Assembly: GCA_965227875.1 (NCBI GenBank)
Contig: OZ245783.1
Coordinates: 4,154,001-4,218,000, forward strand
Direction: 5' to 3'
Source: G965227875 sp965227875
Lineage (GTDB): Bacteria; Pseudomonadota; Alphaproteobacteria; Rhizobiales; JAJFHC01
DNA: 64,000 bases
The notes beneath the pieces are model-generated. The model worked only from the letters and a program-made list of their open reading frames with translations, ran no database searches and was not told the origin of the DNA. Each line of letters opens with the position of its first letter. Position 1 is the first letter of the stretch. Positions 24,661-34,573 of this stretch are shown in pieces. Made by a program: the position numbers and the translations under genes.

Positions 24661-26891
24661 CGGAATCCACACAAGTTCTTCCCGCCGTCGAGAACGACGG
24701 CGCCGATACTGCGGAGCGGACGGTTGCCGGTGCGAACGACGGCATTACGCGCGACAGTTCCAGGCGCTTCATAAACCGCGAGATTTCCTGGCTCGGCTTC
24801 AACATGCGGGTGCTGGAAGAGGCGCGCAACCCGAACCATCCCTTGCTGGAACGCCTCCGGTTCCTCTCGATTTCCGGCAGCAACCTCGACGAATTCCAGA
24901 TGGTGCGCGTGGCCGGTCTGCGCGGCCAGGTCAAGGCCGGGATTTCCGTGGTCAGTGAAGACGGGCTGACCGCGAGCGAGCAGCTTGTCCAGATCGAGGC
25001 CCTCGTCACAGAACTGGTGACGGAACAGGAAGTCCGGTGGGAATCCTTCAAGACGGAACTCGCCCGTGCCGGTATCGTCCTCTATGAGCCGGATTCACTC
25101 TCGGAAGATGACCGGGCCTGGATCGAGACCTATTTCCTGAACCAGATTTTCCCCGTGCTTACGCCGCTTTCCATCGATCCGGCGCATCCTTTCCCCTTCA
25201 TCGCCAATCTCGGCTTCACGCTGGCGCTCCAGTTGCGCCGCGTCGCCGACGGCAAGAAGATGAACGCACTGATCCCCGTGCCGCGCCAGCTCGAGCGCTT
25301 CGTGCGCCTTCCCGCCGGGGCGGACTCCGGAAACGGCAACGCGATACGCTTCATCACGATGGAACAGGTCATCGGCATGTTCATCGCGAGGCTGTTTCCC
25401 GGCTACGAGGTGCTGGGGCAGGGCGAGTTCAGGGTCATCCGCGACAGCGATCTCGAGATCGAGGAAGAGGCCGAGGACCTCGTCCGTGTCTTCGAGACCG
25501 CCCTCAAGCGCCGGCGCAGGGGATCGGTTATCCGTCTGGAGGTCGCTTCCGGGATGCCGGAGAGCCTCCGGGATTTCGTTGCCCAGGAAATCAAGTTCGA
25601 CGGCACGGACATCACCGTCATAGACGGTCTCGTGGGCTATGCGGATATCAGCCAGCTCATCCTTGACGAACGTCCTGACCTGTTGTTCCCGCCCTATAAC
25701 GCGCGGTTCCCCGAACGCATCAGGGACCACGGCGGAGACTGCTTCGCGGCGATCCACGAGAAGGACATCGTTGTCCATCACCCGTACGAATCCTTCGACG
25801 TCGTCGTCCAGTTCCTGCGCCAGGCCGCGCGCGACCCGAACGTCGTCGCCATCAAGCAGACGCTCTATCGCACATCCAAGGATTCCCCGATCGTCGCGGC
25901 CCTAGCCGAAGCCGCCGAAGCCGGCAAGTCGGTGACGGCGCTCGTCGAGCTCAAGGCGCGCTTCGACGAGGCGGCAAACATCCAGTGGGCGCGGAACCTG
26001 GAGCGGGCCGGCGTCCAGGTCGTCTACGGCTTCATCGAACTCAAGACCCACGCCAAGGTCAGCCTCGTGGTCCGGCGCGAGACCGGCGGGCTGCGGACCT
26101 ACGTCCACTACGGAACCGGGAACTACCACCCGATCACGGCGAAGATCTACACCGACCTTTCGTTCTTCACCTGCGACCCCAAGCTGGGGACGGACGCGGC
26201 CAAGCTCTTCAATTACGTCACGGGTTATGCCGAGCCGCGCGATTTCGACTGCATCGCCATGTCGCCGCTCAACCTCAAGTCACGGATCGTGAGCGACATC
26301 CGCAAGGAGATCGAGAATGCCAGGGCAGGCAAGCCCGCGGCCATATGGGGCAAGATGAACTCCCTCGTCGATGCCGACGTCATCGATGCCCTCTACGACG
26401 CCAGTGCGGCGGGCGTGCCGGTCAACCTGATCGTGCGCGGCATTTGCTGCCTGCGTCCGGGCGTGCCCGGCCTGTCGGAAAACATCGAGGTGAAGAGCAT
26501 TGTCGGACGGTTTCTGGAGCACTCCCGGATCCTGTGTTTCGGCAATGGCGAGGAGTTGCCGTCTCCCCGCGCCAAGGTCTACATCTCGTCCGCGGACATG
26601 ATGCCGCGCAACCTTGACAGGCGCGTGGAGACTCTCATACCCATTGACAATCCGACGGTTCACGAACAAATCCTGGACCAGATCATGGTGGCCAACCTGA
26701 GGGACAACCAGCAGAGCTGGCGTCTCCTGGCGGATGGCCGGTCGGAACGGATCGTGCCGCGCCGCGGCGAGAAGAAGTTCAATGCCCATGACTACTTCAT
26801 GACGAATCCGAGCCTGTCGGGGCGTGGCAAGGCGCTGCAGCAGAGCCTGCCGCCAACATTCATCAAGAAGAGAAAAAGAACGAAAAGATAG
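24657..26891 (+). CDS. ppk: Polyphosphate kinase 1
   Basis: A 744-residue PPK1, which polymerises the gamma phosphate of ATP into inorganic polyphosphate via phospho-histidine. The family opening RFINREISWLGFNMRVLEEA is at about residues 37-56; the histidine expected to be phosphorylated is H465 in THAKVSLVVRRE, followed by YVHYGTGNYH; YISSADMMPRNLDRR near the C-terminus supplies the second conserved active-site region. The protein is slightly longer than the E. coli enzyme owing to an acidic N-terminal leader. It is followed after 8 bp by ppx, forming the classic ppk-ppx operon. Confidence 0.97.
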   Translation: MTESTQVLPAVENDGADTAERTVAGANDGITRDSSRRFINREISWLGFNMRVLEEARNPNHPLLERLRFLSISGSNLDEFQMVRVAGLRGQVKAGISVVSEDGLTASEQLVQIEALVTELVTEQEVRWESFKTELARAGIVLYEPDSLSEDDRAWIETYFLNQIFPVLTPLSIDPAHPFPFIANLGFTLALQLRRVADGKKMNALIPVPRQLERFVRLPAGADSGNGNAIRFITMEQVIGMFIARLFPGYEVLGQGEFRVIRDSDLEIEEEAEDLVRVFETALKRRRRGSVIRLEVASGMPESLRDFVAQEIKFDGTDITVIDGLVGYADISQLILDERPDLLFPPYNARFPERIRDHGGDCFAAIHEKDIVVHHPYESFDVVVQFLRQAARDPNVVAIKQTLYRTSKDSPIVAALAEAAEAGKSVTALVELKARFDEAANIQWARNLERAGVQVVYGFIELKTHAKVSLVVRRETGGLRTYVHYGTGNYHPITAKIYTDLSFFTCDPKLGTDAAKLFNYVTGYAEPRDFDCIAMSPLNLKSRIVSDIRKEIENARAGKPAAIWGKMNSLVDADVIDALYDASAAGVPVNLIVRGICCLRPGVPGLSENIEVKSIVGRFLEHSRILCFGNGEELPSPRAKVYISSADMMPRNLDRRVETLIPIDNPTVHEQILDQIMVANLRDNQQSWRLLADGRSERIVPRRGEKKFNAHDYFMTNPSLSGRGKALQQSLPPTFIKKRKRTKR

Positions 26892-26899
26892 GGTAGCGC

Positions 26900-28426
26900 G
26901 TGGCGAAACCGGACCATGAAATCGGCAGAGCACCATATTACGCACCGGTCGCGATCGTCGACATAGGTTCGAATTCCGTGCGCCTGGTCGTCTATGACGG
27001 CGCACGGCGCAGCCCCACACCCGTCTACAACGAAAAGGTCCTGTGCGGCCTCGGACGGGGCGTGGCCACGACCGGGCGCATGAACGAGGCGAGCGTTGAA
27101 CGTGCCATCCGGGCATTGTCCCGGTTCCGCCGACTTGCCGAACAGATCGGCACCCGCAAGGTCTATGCGATCGCCACCGCGGCGGCCCGGGAGGCCGAAA
27201 ACGGGGCGAGTTTCGTCCGCCAGGCCAAGAAGGCGCTGGGGGAATCCGTCCGCGTCCTCACCGGAAAGGACGAGGCCCGGCTCGCCGCGCTTGGCGTGAT
27301 TGCCGGCCTGCCGGACGCTGACGGCATTGTCGGCGACCTGGGCGGCGGCAGTCTCGAACTCACCGTGGTCAAGGACGGTGAACTCAAGGACGGGGTCACG
27401 TTGCCGTTCGGTCCGCTGCGCCTGATGGACATGGCCGAGGGCGATGTCAGGAAAGCGACGTCCATCGTCAGCGAGACCCTGAAGGATCACAAGCTTCTGG
27501 ACGGCCTGGAAGACAGGCGGTTCTATGCCGTCGGAGGGACGTGGCGAAATCTTGCCCGCCTTCACATCGCCCAGCACGACTACCCGCTGAACGTGCTGCA
27601 CAACTACCGGATCAGCAACGATTCCGCCCGCGGCCTGGCGGCACTTGTCAGCCGTCTGAGCCCGGCGTCCCTGCGCGACATCCACGCGATCTCCGAAAAC
27701 CGCGCGGAAACGATGCCCTATGGCGGTGTCGTGCTCGACCGGCTGCTCCTGGAAAGCGGGGTCTCCGAGATGGTAGTGTCCGCCTACGGCGTGCGCGAGG
27801 GCCTGCTGTTCAGCAAGCTCAAGCCGAAGATCAGGGAGAAGGATCCTCTCCTGTCGGCGGCGTGGGATCTCGCACGTGCACGGGCCAGGTCGCCCAAGGG
27901 CGTGCGCGAGTTGTGCGACTGGACCGACAGGCTGTTTGCGAAGGCCTTTCCGGACGAGACCCGGGAGGAACGCCGGTTGCGGCACGTTGCCTGCCTCCTC
28001 GCGGATATCGGATGGAGGGCGCATCAGGACTATCGCGGCGAGCAGAGCCTCAACGTGGTCGCCAACGCCGCGTTCGCCGCCATCGATCACCCCGGCCGGG
28101 CCTTTCTCGCACTCACGCTCTATTTCCGGTACGAGGGCGCCAGGAAAACGGCGAGCCCCAGTCTCGAGGCGCTGATGGACCCGAACATGGTGGAGCGGTC
28201 GCGCGTCCTGGCCGCGTCCATGCGCCTGGCCTACGTCCTTTCGGCATTTACCGAGGACGTCCTTCCGCGAACCGTGCTGTCGGTCAGGAACAAGTGTCTC
28301 ACCCTGGAACTGGGGCGCAAACAGGCCCCGCTCGACGGGGAACAGGTTACCAAGCGGATGAACGACCTTGCGAAACTTCTCGGTCTCGACATGACCGTGG
28401 AAGCCGACGCGGGGAACGGCGACTGA
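26900..28426 (+). CDS. ppx: Exopolyphosphatase / guanosine pentaphosphate phosphohydrolase family
   Basis: A 508-residue ASKHA-fold phosphatase with phosphate-binding loops AIVDIGSNSVRLVVYD (about 17-32) and GDLGGGSLELTVV (about 148-160). The C-terminal region resembles an HD-type domain. It cleaves terminal phosphate from polyphosphate and in some bacteria converts pppGpp to ppGpp. The start is GTG at 26900, nine bases after the ppk stop codon begins the spacer, so it is translated with ppk. Synthesis and breakdown enzymes in one operon implies that net polyphosphate is set by enzyme regulation. Confidence 0.95.
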   Translation: MAKPDHEIGRAPYYAPVAIVDIGSNSVRLVVYDGARRSPTPVYNEKVLCGLGRGVATTGRMNEASVERAIRALSRFRRLAEQIGTRKVYAIATAAAREAENGASFVRQAKKALGESVRVLTGKDEARLAALGVIAGLPDADGIVGDLGGGSLELTVVKDGELKDGVTLPFGPLRLMDMAEGDVRKATSIVSETLKDHKLLDGLEDRRFYAVGGTWRNLARLHIAQHDYPLNVLHNYRISNDSARGLAALVSRLSPASLRDIHAISENRAETMPYGGVVLDRLLLESGVSEMVVSAYGVREGLLFSKLKPKIREKDPLLSAAWDLARARARSPKGVRELCDWTDRLFAKAFPDETREERRLRHVACLLADIGWRAHQDYRGEQSLNVVANAAFAAIDHPGRAFLALTLYFRYEGARKTASPSLEALMDPNMVERSRVLAASMRLAYVLSAFTEDVLPRTVLSVRNKCLTLELGRKQAPLDGEQVTKRMNDLAKLLGLDMTVEADAGNGD

Positions 28427-28455
28427 TCTGCATCCGCACGGGAGGACAACCGCAG

Positions 28456-29130
28456 ATGAAACTTTACATGCATCCCATATCGTCGCCGTCGCGGGCGGTC
28501 ATCCTGTTTGCCATGGAAAGCGGCATCGATCTTGAGGTCGCGGAAGTCGACCTGCTCGCAGGCGAGCATCTCGGGGACGAGTTCGCCCGGATCAACTGCA
28601 ACCGGCTCGTCCCGGTCCTCGAAGACGGCGATTTTCACCTGAGCGAAAGTTCGGCCATCCTCAAGTACCTTGCCGAAAAGGCCGGTTCGCCGGCCTACCC
28701 GTCCGACATCGCGGACCGTGCACGCGTCAACGAGATGATGGACTGGTTCAACGTCAACTTTTACCGGGACTTCGGATACAGCCTGGTCTATCCGCAGCTG
28801 TTTCCCAACCATTTCCGCCGGACCGACGAGGCGACGGCGGCCGAGATATCACGCGGCCAGGCACGGACCCGGCACTGGTTCGGCATTCTCGACGGGGATA
28901 TTCTCGGCCCTGACCGGGATTACGTATGTCTCGGACGTCTGACCCTGGCCGATTATATCGGCGTGTGCCTTGTCACTCTCGGCGACCTCATCGGTTTCGA
29001 CAGGTCGGGCTATCCCAATGTCTGCCGCTGGGTCGATGGCATGAAGTCCCTGAAAAGCTGGGACGGCATGAACCGCGGCTTTGAAGGCTATGTCGAGGCG
29101 TTCAGCGGCCGGGAGTTCGTCGCCGCCTGA
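28456..29130 (+). CDS. Glutathione S-transferase family protein
   Basis: A 224-residue cytosolic GST with a thioredoxin-like N-terminal domain (MKLYMHPISSPSRAVI; the serine pair at 9-10 is placed where GSTs activate glutathione), the conserved cis-proline region NRLVPVLEDGDFHLSESSAIL (about 49-69) and an all-helical C-terminal domain. Its general look is of theta-like GSTs; no substrate can be assigned. The start has a strong SD (GGAGGACAACCGCAG before ATG). It follows ppx by 29 bp and converges on rnd. Confidence 0.87.
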   Translation: MKLYMHPISSPSRAVILFAMESGIDLEVAEVDLLAGEHLGDEFARINCNRLVPVLEDGDFHLSESSAILKYLAEKAGSPAYPSDIADRARVNEMMDWFNVNFYRDFGYSLVYPQLFPNHFRRTDEATAAEISRGQARTRHWFGILDGDILGPDRDYVCLGRLTLADYIGVCLVTLGDLIGFDRSGYPNVCRWVDGMKSLKSWDGMNRGFEGYVEAFSGREFVAA

Positions 29131-29178
29131 CGGACGCCGCAGGCACGTCCGCCTCCGGCTTTCTCGCATTTCTGCTTC

Positions 29179-30372
29179 TCAGTCGGCCGACCTGGCCATG
29201 ATCGGTTGAGGGGCTGCTTGGCTGCGCGGCAGGAGCACGGCTTCGCCGTCTTCTATCGCGATGCAGGCCCGGCCGTGTTTCAGGTCGAGCGCTTCGGATC
29301 CGAAAAGCTCGCGGCGCCAGCCTTTCATGGCGCGGACATCGGCGTTGTCGCTGGCTGCGATCTGTTCGAGATCGGCGACGCTGGCGATCAGCTTTTGCGC
29401 CACGCCGTGCCGGTCGCAGGTGATCTTGAGGGCCACTTTCAGCATCTCGACGATCGGACCGAGGCCCTGCGGCAGGTTATTGTGGCGATGTTTGGGATCG
29501 GGAATGTCGCGCTGGTCGGTTTCCTGTCCCGTCCGGACGGCTTCGAGGAGACCGGCGGCATGCGGACTTTTGCCGAAGCCTCGTGGCACTGCCCGCAGCC
29601 GGTCCAGGTCCTCGGTCGACTTGGGCATCTGGATCGCGATTTCCTGAAGCGCGTCGTCCTTGAGGATGCGATTGCGCGGCACGTCACGGCCCTGTGCCTC
29701 GCGTTCTCTCCACGCCGCGACGGACATGAACACGGCGAGCGACTTCTTGTTGCGCGCCCTGAACTTGAGGCGCTTCCAGGCATCTTCGGGATGGCTGTCA
29801 TACGTGGAGGACGACTCGAGGATCGACATTTCTTCCTTGAGCCAGGACGCGCGGCCGGATCTGTCGAGTTGCCGGGAAAGGTTCTCGTAGACGTCGCGCA
29901 GATGCGTCACGTCGGCCAGGGCGTAGGCGAGTTGCCGGTCGGTCAGGGGGCGCCGCGACCAGTCGGTGAAGCGTAACGTCTTGTCGATCTGCTCGTTGAC
30001 CAGCGTGCGCACCAGGTTCTCGTAACCCACGGAATCGCCGAAACCGCAGACCATCGCCGCGACCTGCGTGTCGAACAGGGGCTGGGGAATGACCCCGCCC
30101 TGGTGGTGCATGATCTCGATATCCTGCCGCGCGGCGTGGAAGACCTTCACCACGCTCTCGTCGGTCATCAGTTCGAAGAAGGGGTCGAGTTCCATGGACC
30201 CGGCGATCGGGTCGACAATGTACTCTTCACCCGGCCCGGCCATCTGGATCAGGCAGAGTTTCGGCCAGAACGTCGTCTCACGAAGAAATTCGGTGTCGAC
30301 GGTGACGTATTCGCCCTTCGCGAGCGACTGACAGGCCAGCGTCAGCGAATCGGTGTCAGTAATGATTTTCAT
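29179..30372 (-). CDS. rnd: Ribonuclease D
   Basis: A 397-residue 3'-5' exoribonuclease that trims tRNA and other stable RNA 3' ends. The DEDD catalytic residues are visible: D26 and E28 in VDTEFL, the Asp in FHAARQDIEIMH, and the Tyr-Asp pair in LAYALADVTHLRDVY. One or two HRDC-type helical domains follow (about 205-290 and 300-380). It is divergent from aspS across 114 bp, a gene pairing frequent in Hyphomicrobiales. Confidence 0.95.
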   Translation of the reverse strand: MKIITDTDSLTLACQSLAKGEYVTVDTEFLRETTFWPKLCLIQMAGPGEEYIVDPIAGSMELDPFFELMTDESVVKVFHAARQDIEIMHHQGGVIPQPLFDTQVAAMVCGFGDSVGYENLVRTLVNEQIDKTLRFTDWSRRPLTDRQLAYALADVTHLRDVYENLSRQLDRSGRASWLKEEMSILESSSTYDSHPEDAWKRLKFRARNKKSLAVFMSVAAWREREAQGRDVPRNRILKDDALQEIAIQMPKSTEDLDRLRAVPRGFGKSPHAAGLLEAVRTGQETDQRDIPDPKHRHNNLPQGLGPIVEMLKVALKITCDRHGVAQKLIASVADLEQIAASDNADVRAMKGWRRELFGSEALDLKHGRACIAIEDGEAVLLPRSQAAPQPIMARSAD

Positions 30373-30486
30373 GGTGCACTGTATAACCCAATTGTGCAGT
30401 CATGTCGCGACGGCTTCGGCGCTTGACAAATCGCTGCTCGCATGCGCTTTTCGCGCTCGAAAATTCCCGAAAAGGCTTACGGTTTC

Positions 30487-32262
30487 ATGCATCCCTACCG
30501 CACTCACACCTGTGGAGAACTCAGAGAATCGGACGTCGGCGGCACGGTCAGGCTTTCCGGCTGGGTCCACAGGGTTCGCGACCATGGCGGCCTGCTTTTT
30601 GTCGACCTGCGCGACCACTACGGACTGACGCAGTGCGTCATCGATCCCGATTCCAGCGAATTCGCCAAGGCGGAGACCTTGCGGGCCGAATGGGTGATCC
30701 GGGTCGACGGGCGGGTTGTCGCGCGGACCGGCGATACGGTGAACGACAAGCTCCCGACCGGCCAGGTCGAGGTATTCATCGACGAACTGGAAATCCTGAG
30801 CGAAGCCAAGGAACTCCCGCTGCCGGTCTTCGGCGACCAGGAGTATCCCGAGGACACACGCCTGACCTACCGTTTCCTGGATCTTCGGCGCGAGCGCATC
30901 CACAACAACATCGTGCGGCGGTCCCAGATCATCTCGTCGATCCGCCGGCGCATGACCGAGGGCGGTTTCTTCGAGTTCCAGACCCCGATCCTCACGGCGT
31001 CGAGCCCCGAGGGCGCGCGCGACTTCCTCGTGCCGAGCCGCATGCATCCCGGAAAGTTCTACGCCTTGCCGCAGGCGCCCCAGCAGTTCAAGCAGCTCAC
31101 CATGATTGCGGGCTTCGACCGTTACTTCCAGATCGCGCCATGTTTCCGCGACGAGGACGCACGCGCAGACCGCTCGCCCGGCGAATTCTACCAGCTCGAT
31201 ATCGAAATGAGTTTCGTCGAGCAGGAGGATGTCTTCCAGGCGGTGGAACCGGTTCTGCGCGGTGTCTTCGAGGAGTTCGGCGGTGGTCGTCCCGTCTCCA
31301 ACCCGTTCCCGCGCATCAGCTATGCGGACGCCATGCGCAAGTACGGGTCCGACAAGCCGGACCTGCGCAACCCCATCGTCATGGAGAACGTGACGGAATG
31401 GTTCGCTGGTTCCGGGTTCAAGGTCTTCGCCGGCCAGATCGAAAAGGACCCGAAGGTAGAGGTCTGGGCGATCCCCGCGAAAAAAGGCGGGAGCCGGGCC
31501 TTCTGCGACCGCATGAACGCCTGGGCGCAGGGCGAGGGCCAGCCGGGCCTGGGATACATCTTCTTCCGTGAAGGCGAGGGGGCGGGACCCATCGCCAAGA
31601 ACATCGGCGAGGAACGCTCCGCTGGCATTCGCGACCAGCTCGGTCTTGGCGATGGCGATGCCGTCTTCTTCGTCTGCGGTCTTCCGGCCAAATTCGCGAC
31701 CTTTGCCGGGCAGGCCCGTCAGAAGGTCGGCCAGGACCTCGACGTGGTCGACAGAGACCGGTTCGATTTCTGCTGGATCGTCGATTTTCCTATGTTCGAA
31801 TACGACGAGACGGAAAAGAAGGTCGACTTCTCGCACAATCCCTTCTCCATGCCGCAGGGCGGGATGGAAGCCCTCGAAACACTCGATCCCCTCGAGGTGA
31901 AGGGCTACCAGTACGACATCGTCTGCAACGGGATCGAGCTGTCGTCGGGCGCTATCCGGAATCACAAGCCGGAGATCATGTTCAAGGCTTTCGAGATCGC
32001 CGGTTACGGTCCCGAAGTCGTCGAGGAGAAGTTCGGCGGTATGCTGAAGGCGCTCCAGTACGGCGCGCCGCCGCACGGTGGAATCGCGCCGGGCATCGAC
32101 CGCATCGTCATGCTGCTCTGTGACGAGGAGAACCTGCGCGAAGTGACCATGTTCCCAATGAACCAGCAGGCCCAGGACCTGCTCATGGGGGCTCCCTCGG
32201 AAGTGTCCGCCCGCCAGCTGCGCGAGCTGCATATCCGCTTGAACCTGCCGGCTTCCGAATAG
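30487..32262 (+). CDS. aspS: Aspartyl-tRNA synthetase
   Basis: A 591-residue bacterial-type class II synthetase: OB-fold anticodon-binding domain (about 1-105), catalytic core with motif 2 around CFRDEDAR and motif 3 in GIAPGIDRIVMLL, and the inserted GAD domain in the middle. The ATG at 30487 gives the standard start MHPYRTHTCGELR; an in-frame ATG 45 bp upstream is rejected. Whether the enzyme also charges tRNA-Asn, as in many alphaproteobacteria with GatCAB, cannot be judged here. Monocistronic. Confidence 0.97.
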   Translation: MHPYRTHTCGELRESDVGGTVRLSGWVHRVRDHGGLLFVDLRDHYGLTQCVIDPDSSEFAKAETLRAEWVIRVDGRVVARTGDTVNDKLPTGQVEVFIDELEILSEAKELPLPVFGDQEYPEDTRLTYRFLDLRRERIHNNIVRRSQIISSIRRRMTEGGFFEFQTPILTASSPEGARDFLVPSRMHPGKFYALPQAPQQFKQLTMIAGFDRYFQIAPCFRDEDARADRSPGEFYQLDIEMSFVEQEDVFQAVEPVLRGVFEEFGGGRPVSNPFPRISYADAMRKYGSDKPDLRNPIVMENVTEWFAGSGFKVFAGQIEKDPKVEVWAIPAKKGGSRAFCDRMNAWAQGEGQPGLGYIFFREGEGAGPIAKNIGEERSAGIRDQLGLGDGDAVFFVCGLPAKFATFAGQARQKVGQDLDVVDRDRFDFCWIVDFPMFEYDETEKKVDFSHNPFSMPQGGMEALETLDPLEVKGYQYDIVCNGIELSSGAIRNHKPEIMFKAFEIAGYGPEVVEEKFGGMLKALQYGAPPHGGIAPGIDRIVMLLCDEENLREVTMFPMNQQAQDLLMGAPSEVSARQLRELHIRLNLPASE

Positions 32263-32349
32263 GCGACTGGCACCGTCCGGACGGCGGTATGCCACCGGAA
32301 AATCGCTTGAACGTGTGATCCGGATACGGACCCGGTCCGTATCTGCGGC

Positions 32350-33021
32350 ATGACTATCAGGACATCCGCATTTTTCGCCTTCATCGCGGCCGTTTCCTTC
32401 GGCGCGCTCGTCTCGCCCAAAGCGGCGGTGGCGACGGACAATCCCCTGTCGCTCTACGGCCGGGGCATAGACTTCGTCGTCAAACGCAATGGCAGTCCGA
32501 TCGGGCGCCATACGACGCGGTTTCGCAAGAAGGGCGGCAAGATACACGTGACCTCCAACATGAAGCTCGAGGTCAAGGTGCTCGGCTTCACCGCGTACAG
32601 CATGGTCTATGGTTCACGCGAGACCTGGAACGGAAGCGGCCTGGAACGTCTGCGGGTCAACGTCAATGACGATGGCGAAAAGCTCAAGATCTCCGGCGGC
32701 GCCAAAGGGGGCAAGTTTTCCTGGTCTGCGAACGGCAAGTGGCGCGCCACGAAACGTGACGTTTTCCCCACGAACCACTGGAACAGCAGGGTCGTGCGCC
32801 AGAACCGCGTCCTCAACACGCTCACCGGCAAGTGGAACAAGGTTCGTATCCGCCGGGCCGGAACCGAGTCGCTCGTGTGCCGGGGCAGGCGTATCAAGGC
32901 GACGCGCTATGTCTATTCAGGAGATCTGGCGACCGAAGCCTGGTACGACCGCGCCGGCCGCTGGGTCGGCCTGAGGTTCAAGGCCAAGGACGGCTCCACC
33001 ATCCGTTTCTACTGCGCCTGA
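32350..33021 (+). CDS. DUF6134 family secreted protein
   Basis: A 223-residue protein with a signal peptide (about 1-29, ending near AVAT-DN). The mature chain is basic and rich in beta-strand patterns such as DFVVKRNGSPIGRHTTRF and AWYDRAGRWVGLRFKAKDGS, matching the DUF6134 family found in alphaproteobacteria, with unknown function. Two cysteines, one in SLVCRGR and one in the terminal FYCA, could pair in the periplasm. It starts 87 bp after aspS and converges on the PfkB kinase gene with only two bases between stops. Confidence 0.72.
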   Translation: MTIRTSAFFAFIAAVSFGALVSPKAAVATDNPLSLYGRGIDFVVKRNGSPIGRHTTRFRKKGGKIHVTSNMKLEVKVLGFTAYSMVYGSRETWNGSGLERLRVNVNDDGEKLKISGGAKGGKFSWSANGKWRATKRDVFPTNHWNSRVVRQNRVLNTLTGKWNKVRIRRAGTESLVCRGRRIKATRYVYSGDLATEAWYDRAGRWVGLRFKAKDGSTIRFYCA

Positions 33022-33023
33022 AG

Positions 33024-33932
33024 TCAGGGCGCCTCGTCGAGAAGCGGCTCGTACTCGCTGCGGGCCTTTTCGACGTCCTTGAGCGTCGGCAGGCTCGCGT
33101 CGTTGCCAAGGTGCTGGATCGCGTGTGCCGATGCGGCACGCGCGAACTTGAAGTGCTCGCGCCACGTCCAGGTCGGGTTGTGCAGGCACGAATACATGTA
33201 GGCACCGTGGAACGTGTCGCCGGCGCCGTTCGAGTCGATGACTTTCTCGGGCGGGACGGGCAGGGCGGCAAGCCGCTTCAATCCATCCACCCCCGTTTCG
33301 CGCCAGATAACGCCTTTCTCTCCAAGCGTGACCGCGGCGACCTTCGAGCCGCGGCCCAGCAGATAGTCGATGGCATCTTCCGGAGACTTCTCCAGTTGGC
33401 TGCAGAACAGCTCGGAGACCACCGCGACGTCGATGAACTCCAGGAGTTCTTCGGTATTGTCGCGGATGCTGCCGCCGTCGAGAGACGTCATGATCCCAGC
33501 CTCGCGGCAGAGCTTGGCGTAGTGCAGCGCCGCGTGTGGCTGGTGACCGTCCACATGCAGGCCGCGGCACCCGGTGAGATCGAGTTCGGGAAAGTCGTCC
33601 AGGTAGTCGTCGTCCCGGCACCGGACGATCGCGCGCTTGCCGTTGTTCGGCATGATGAAGGACAGCGAACTCTCCCTGACGTGCCGGGCATGCAACTGGA
33701 TGCCGTACCGCGCCGCCATGTCCTTGAACATGCCGCCGAGCCAGTCGTCGGCCAGGGAGGTGAGGAGTTCGGGCTTGATGCCGAGGCGGGCGCAGCAGAA
33801 CGCGGCCGTGACCGCGTTGCCGCCAAAACTGACGGCATAGTCGTGCGCGACGTGTTTTTCGTCCCCGGTCGGCATCCTGTCCGTCAGAAAGGTGATGTCG
33901 ATGTAGGACTGGCCGATGAAGAGGGTCTGCAT
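33024..33932 (-). CDS. PfkB family carbohydrate kinase
   Basis: A 302-residue ribokinase-like enzyme. The first signature is SFGGNAVTAAFCCARLG (about 35-51) and the second, containing the anion hole and catalytic Asp, is DSNGAGDTFHGAYMYS near residue 235. Such enzymes phosphorylate a sugar or nucleoside hydroxyl with ATP; substrate is unknown. There is no neighbouring transporter or sugar gene to guide assignment. It converges with the DUF6134 gene and shares its strand with the GGCT-like gene that begins on the far side. Confidence 0.86.
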   Translation of the reverse strand: MQTLFIGQSYIDITFLTDRMPTGDEKHVAHDYAVSFGGNAVTAAFCCARLGIKPELLTSLADDWLGGMFKDMAARYGIQLHARHVRESSLSFIMPNNGKRAIVRCRDDDYLDDFPELDLTGCRGLHVDGHQPHAALHYAKLCREAGIMTSLDGGSIRDNTEELLEFIDVAVVSELFCSQLEKSPEDAIDYLLGRGSKVAAVTLGEKGVIWRETGVDGLKRLAALPVPPEKVIDSNGAGDTFHGAYMYSCLHNPTWTWREHFKFARAASAHAIQHLGNDASLPTLKDVEKARSEYEPLLDEAP

Positions 33933-33968
33933 TGAGGAGCGTTTGCCGTTGTGTTTCCGGACGTTACG

Positions 33969-34550
33969 TCAGGATATAGGGATGTTCCGCCACCATGTCA
34001 TGCTTTCGAGCCTTTGTCTCAGGTGCGTGTCGGTTTCCGACGGCGCGTTGGCGATGTAGCGCTTGGCCTCGAGCCGCGGTTCACCCTCGAGCGAGCGAAG
34101 ATGCAGGACGGCCGCCTCCACGGAAAACGGTATACCGGAGATATCCTCGAAATTTCGTTCGAGGTCCGTCCAGACCGCGCCGTCGAAGTTCGAGAGCGCA
34201 AGCCATTCCGCCACGGCTTCCGCCGCGTCGGGAAACCGGCTCTGAACGCGTGTGCCATCCTTCGACAGGAAACCGATTCGCTCGATCGGGGCCCTTTCGC
34301 GCGCGGCGAGATCGGCCACTGCGTCTTCCAGGTCCGTTCGTCTGCTGCTGATATGACAGGTGCGGCAGGGCGCGCCATGATCCGGATCGATCACCAGCGC
34401 CAGCGCGTGCATGCGTTTCGGCGAGATCCGCGAGAACTCGAGGGGGAGGACAGGTCCGGTACCCAGCGACCAGTCGCCGGTGACGTGCGGGGCGAGATTG
34501 TCGATGTCCCAGATCAGGGATCCCCAACCGATGACTGCGATTTCGCCCAA
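33969..34550 (-). CDS. Gamma-glutamylcyclotransferase-like protein
   Basis: A 193-residue product if translation starts at TTG 34550; upstream in-frame codons run into the preceding gene, and no ATG or GTG lies between its stop and the conserved region. The N-terminal VIGWGSLIWD is the substrate-loop signature of the GGCT-like fold (YGSL type). These proteins release 5-oxoproline from gamma-glutamyl compounds or act as related cyclases. The catalytic glutamate is not confidently placed, so activity is uncertain. It follows the ABM-domain gene by 23 bp on the same strand. Confidence 0.55.
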   Translation of the reverse strand: MGEIAVIGWGSLIWDIDNLAPHVTGDWSLGTGPVLPLEFSRISPKRMHALALVIDPDHGAPCRTCHISSRRTDLEDAVADLAARERAPIERIGFLSKDGTRVQSRFPDAAEAVAEWLALSNFDGAVWTDLERNFEDISGIPFSVEAAVLHLRSLEGEPRLEAKRYIANAPSETDTHLRQRLESMTWWRNIPIS

Positions 34551-34573
34551 CCCACAGATTCCCGTCCGGTCCG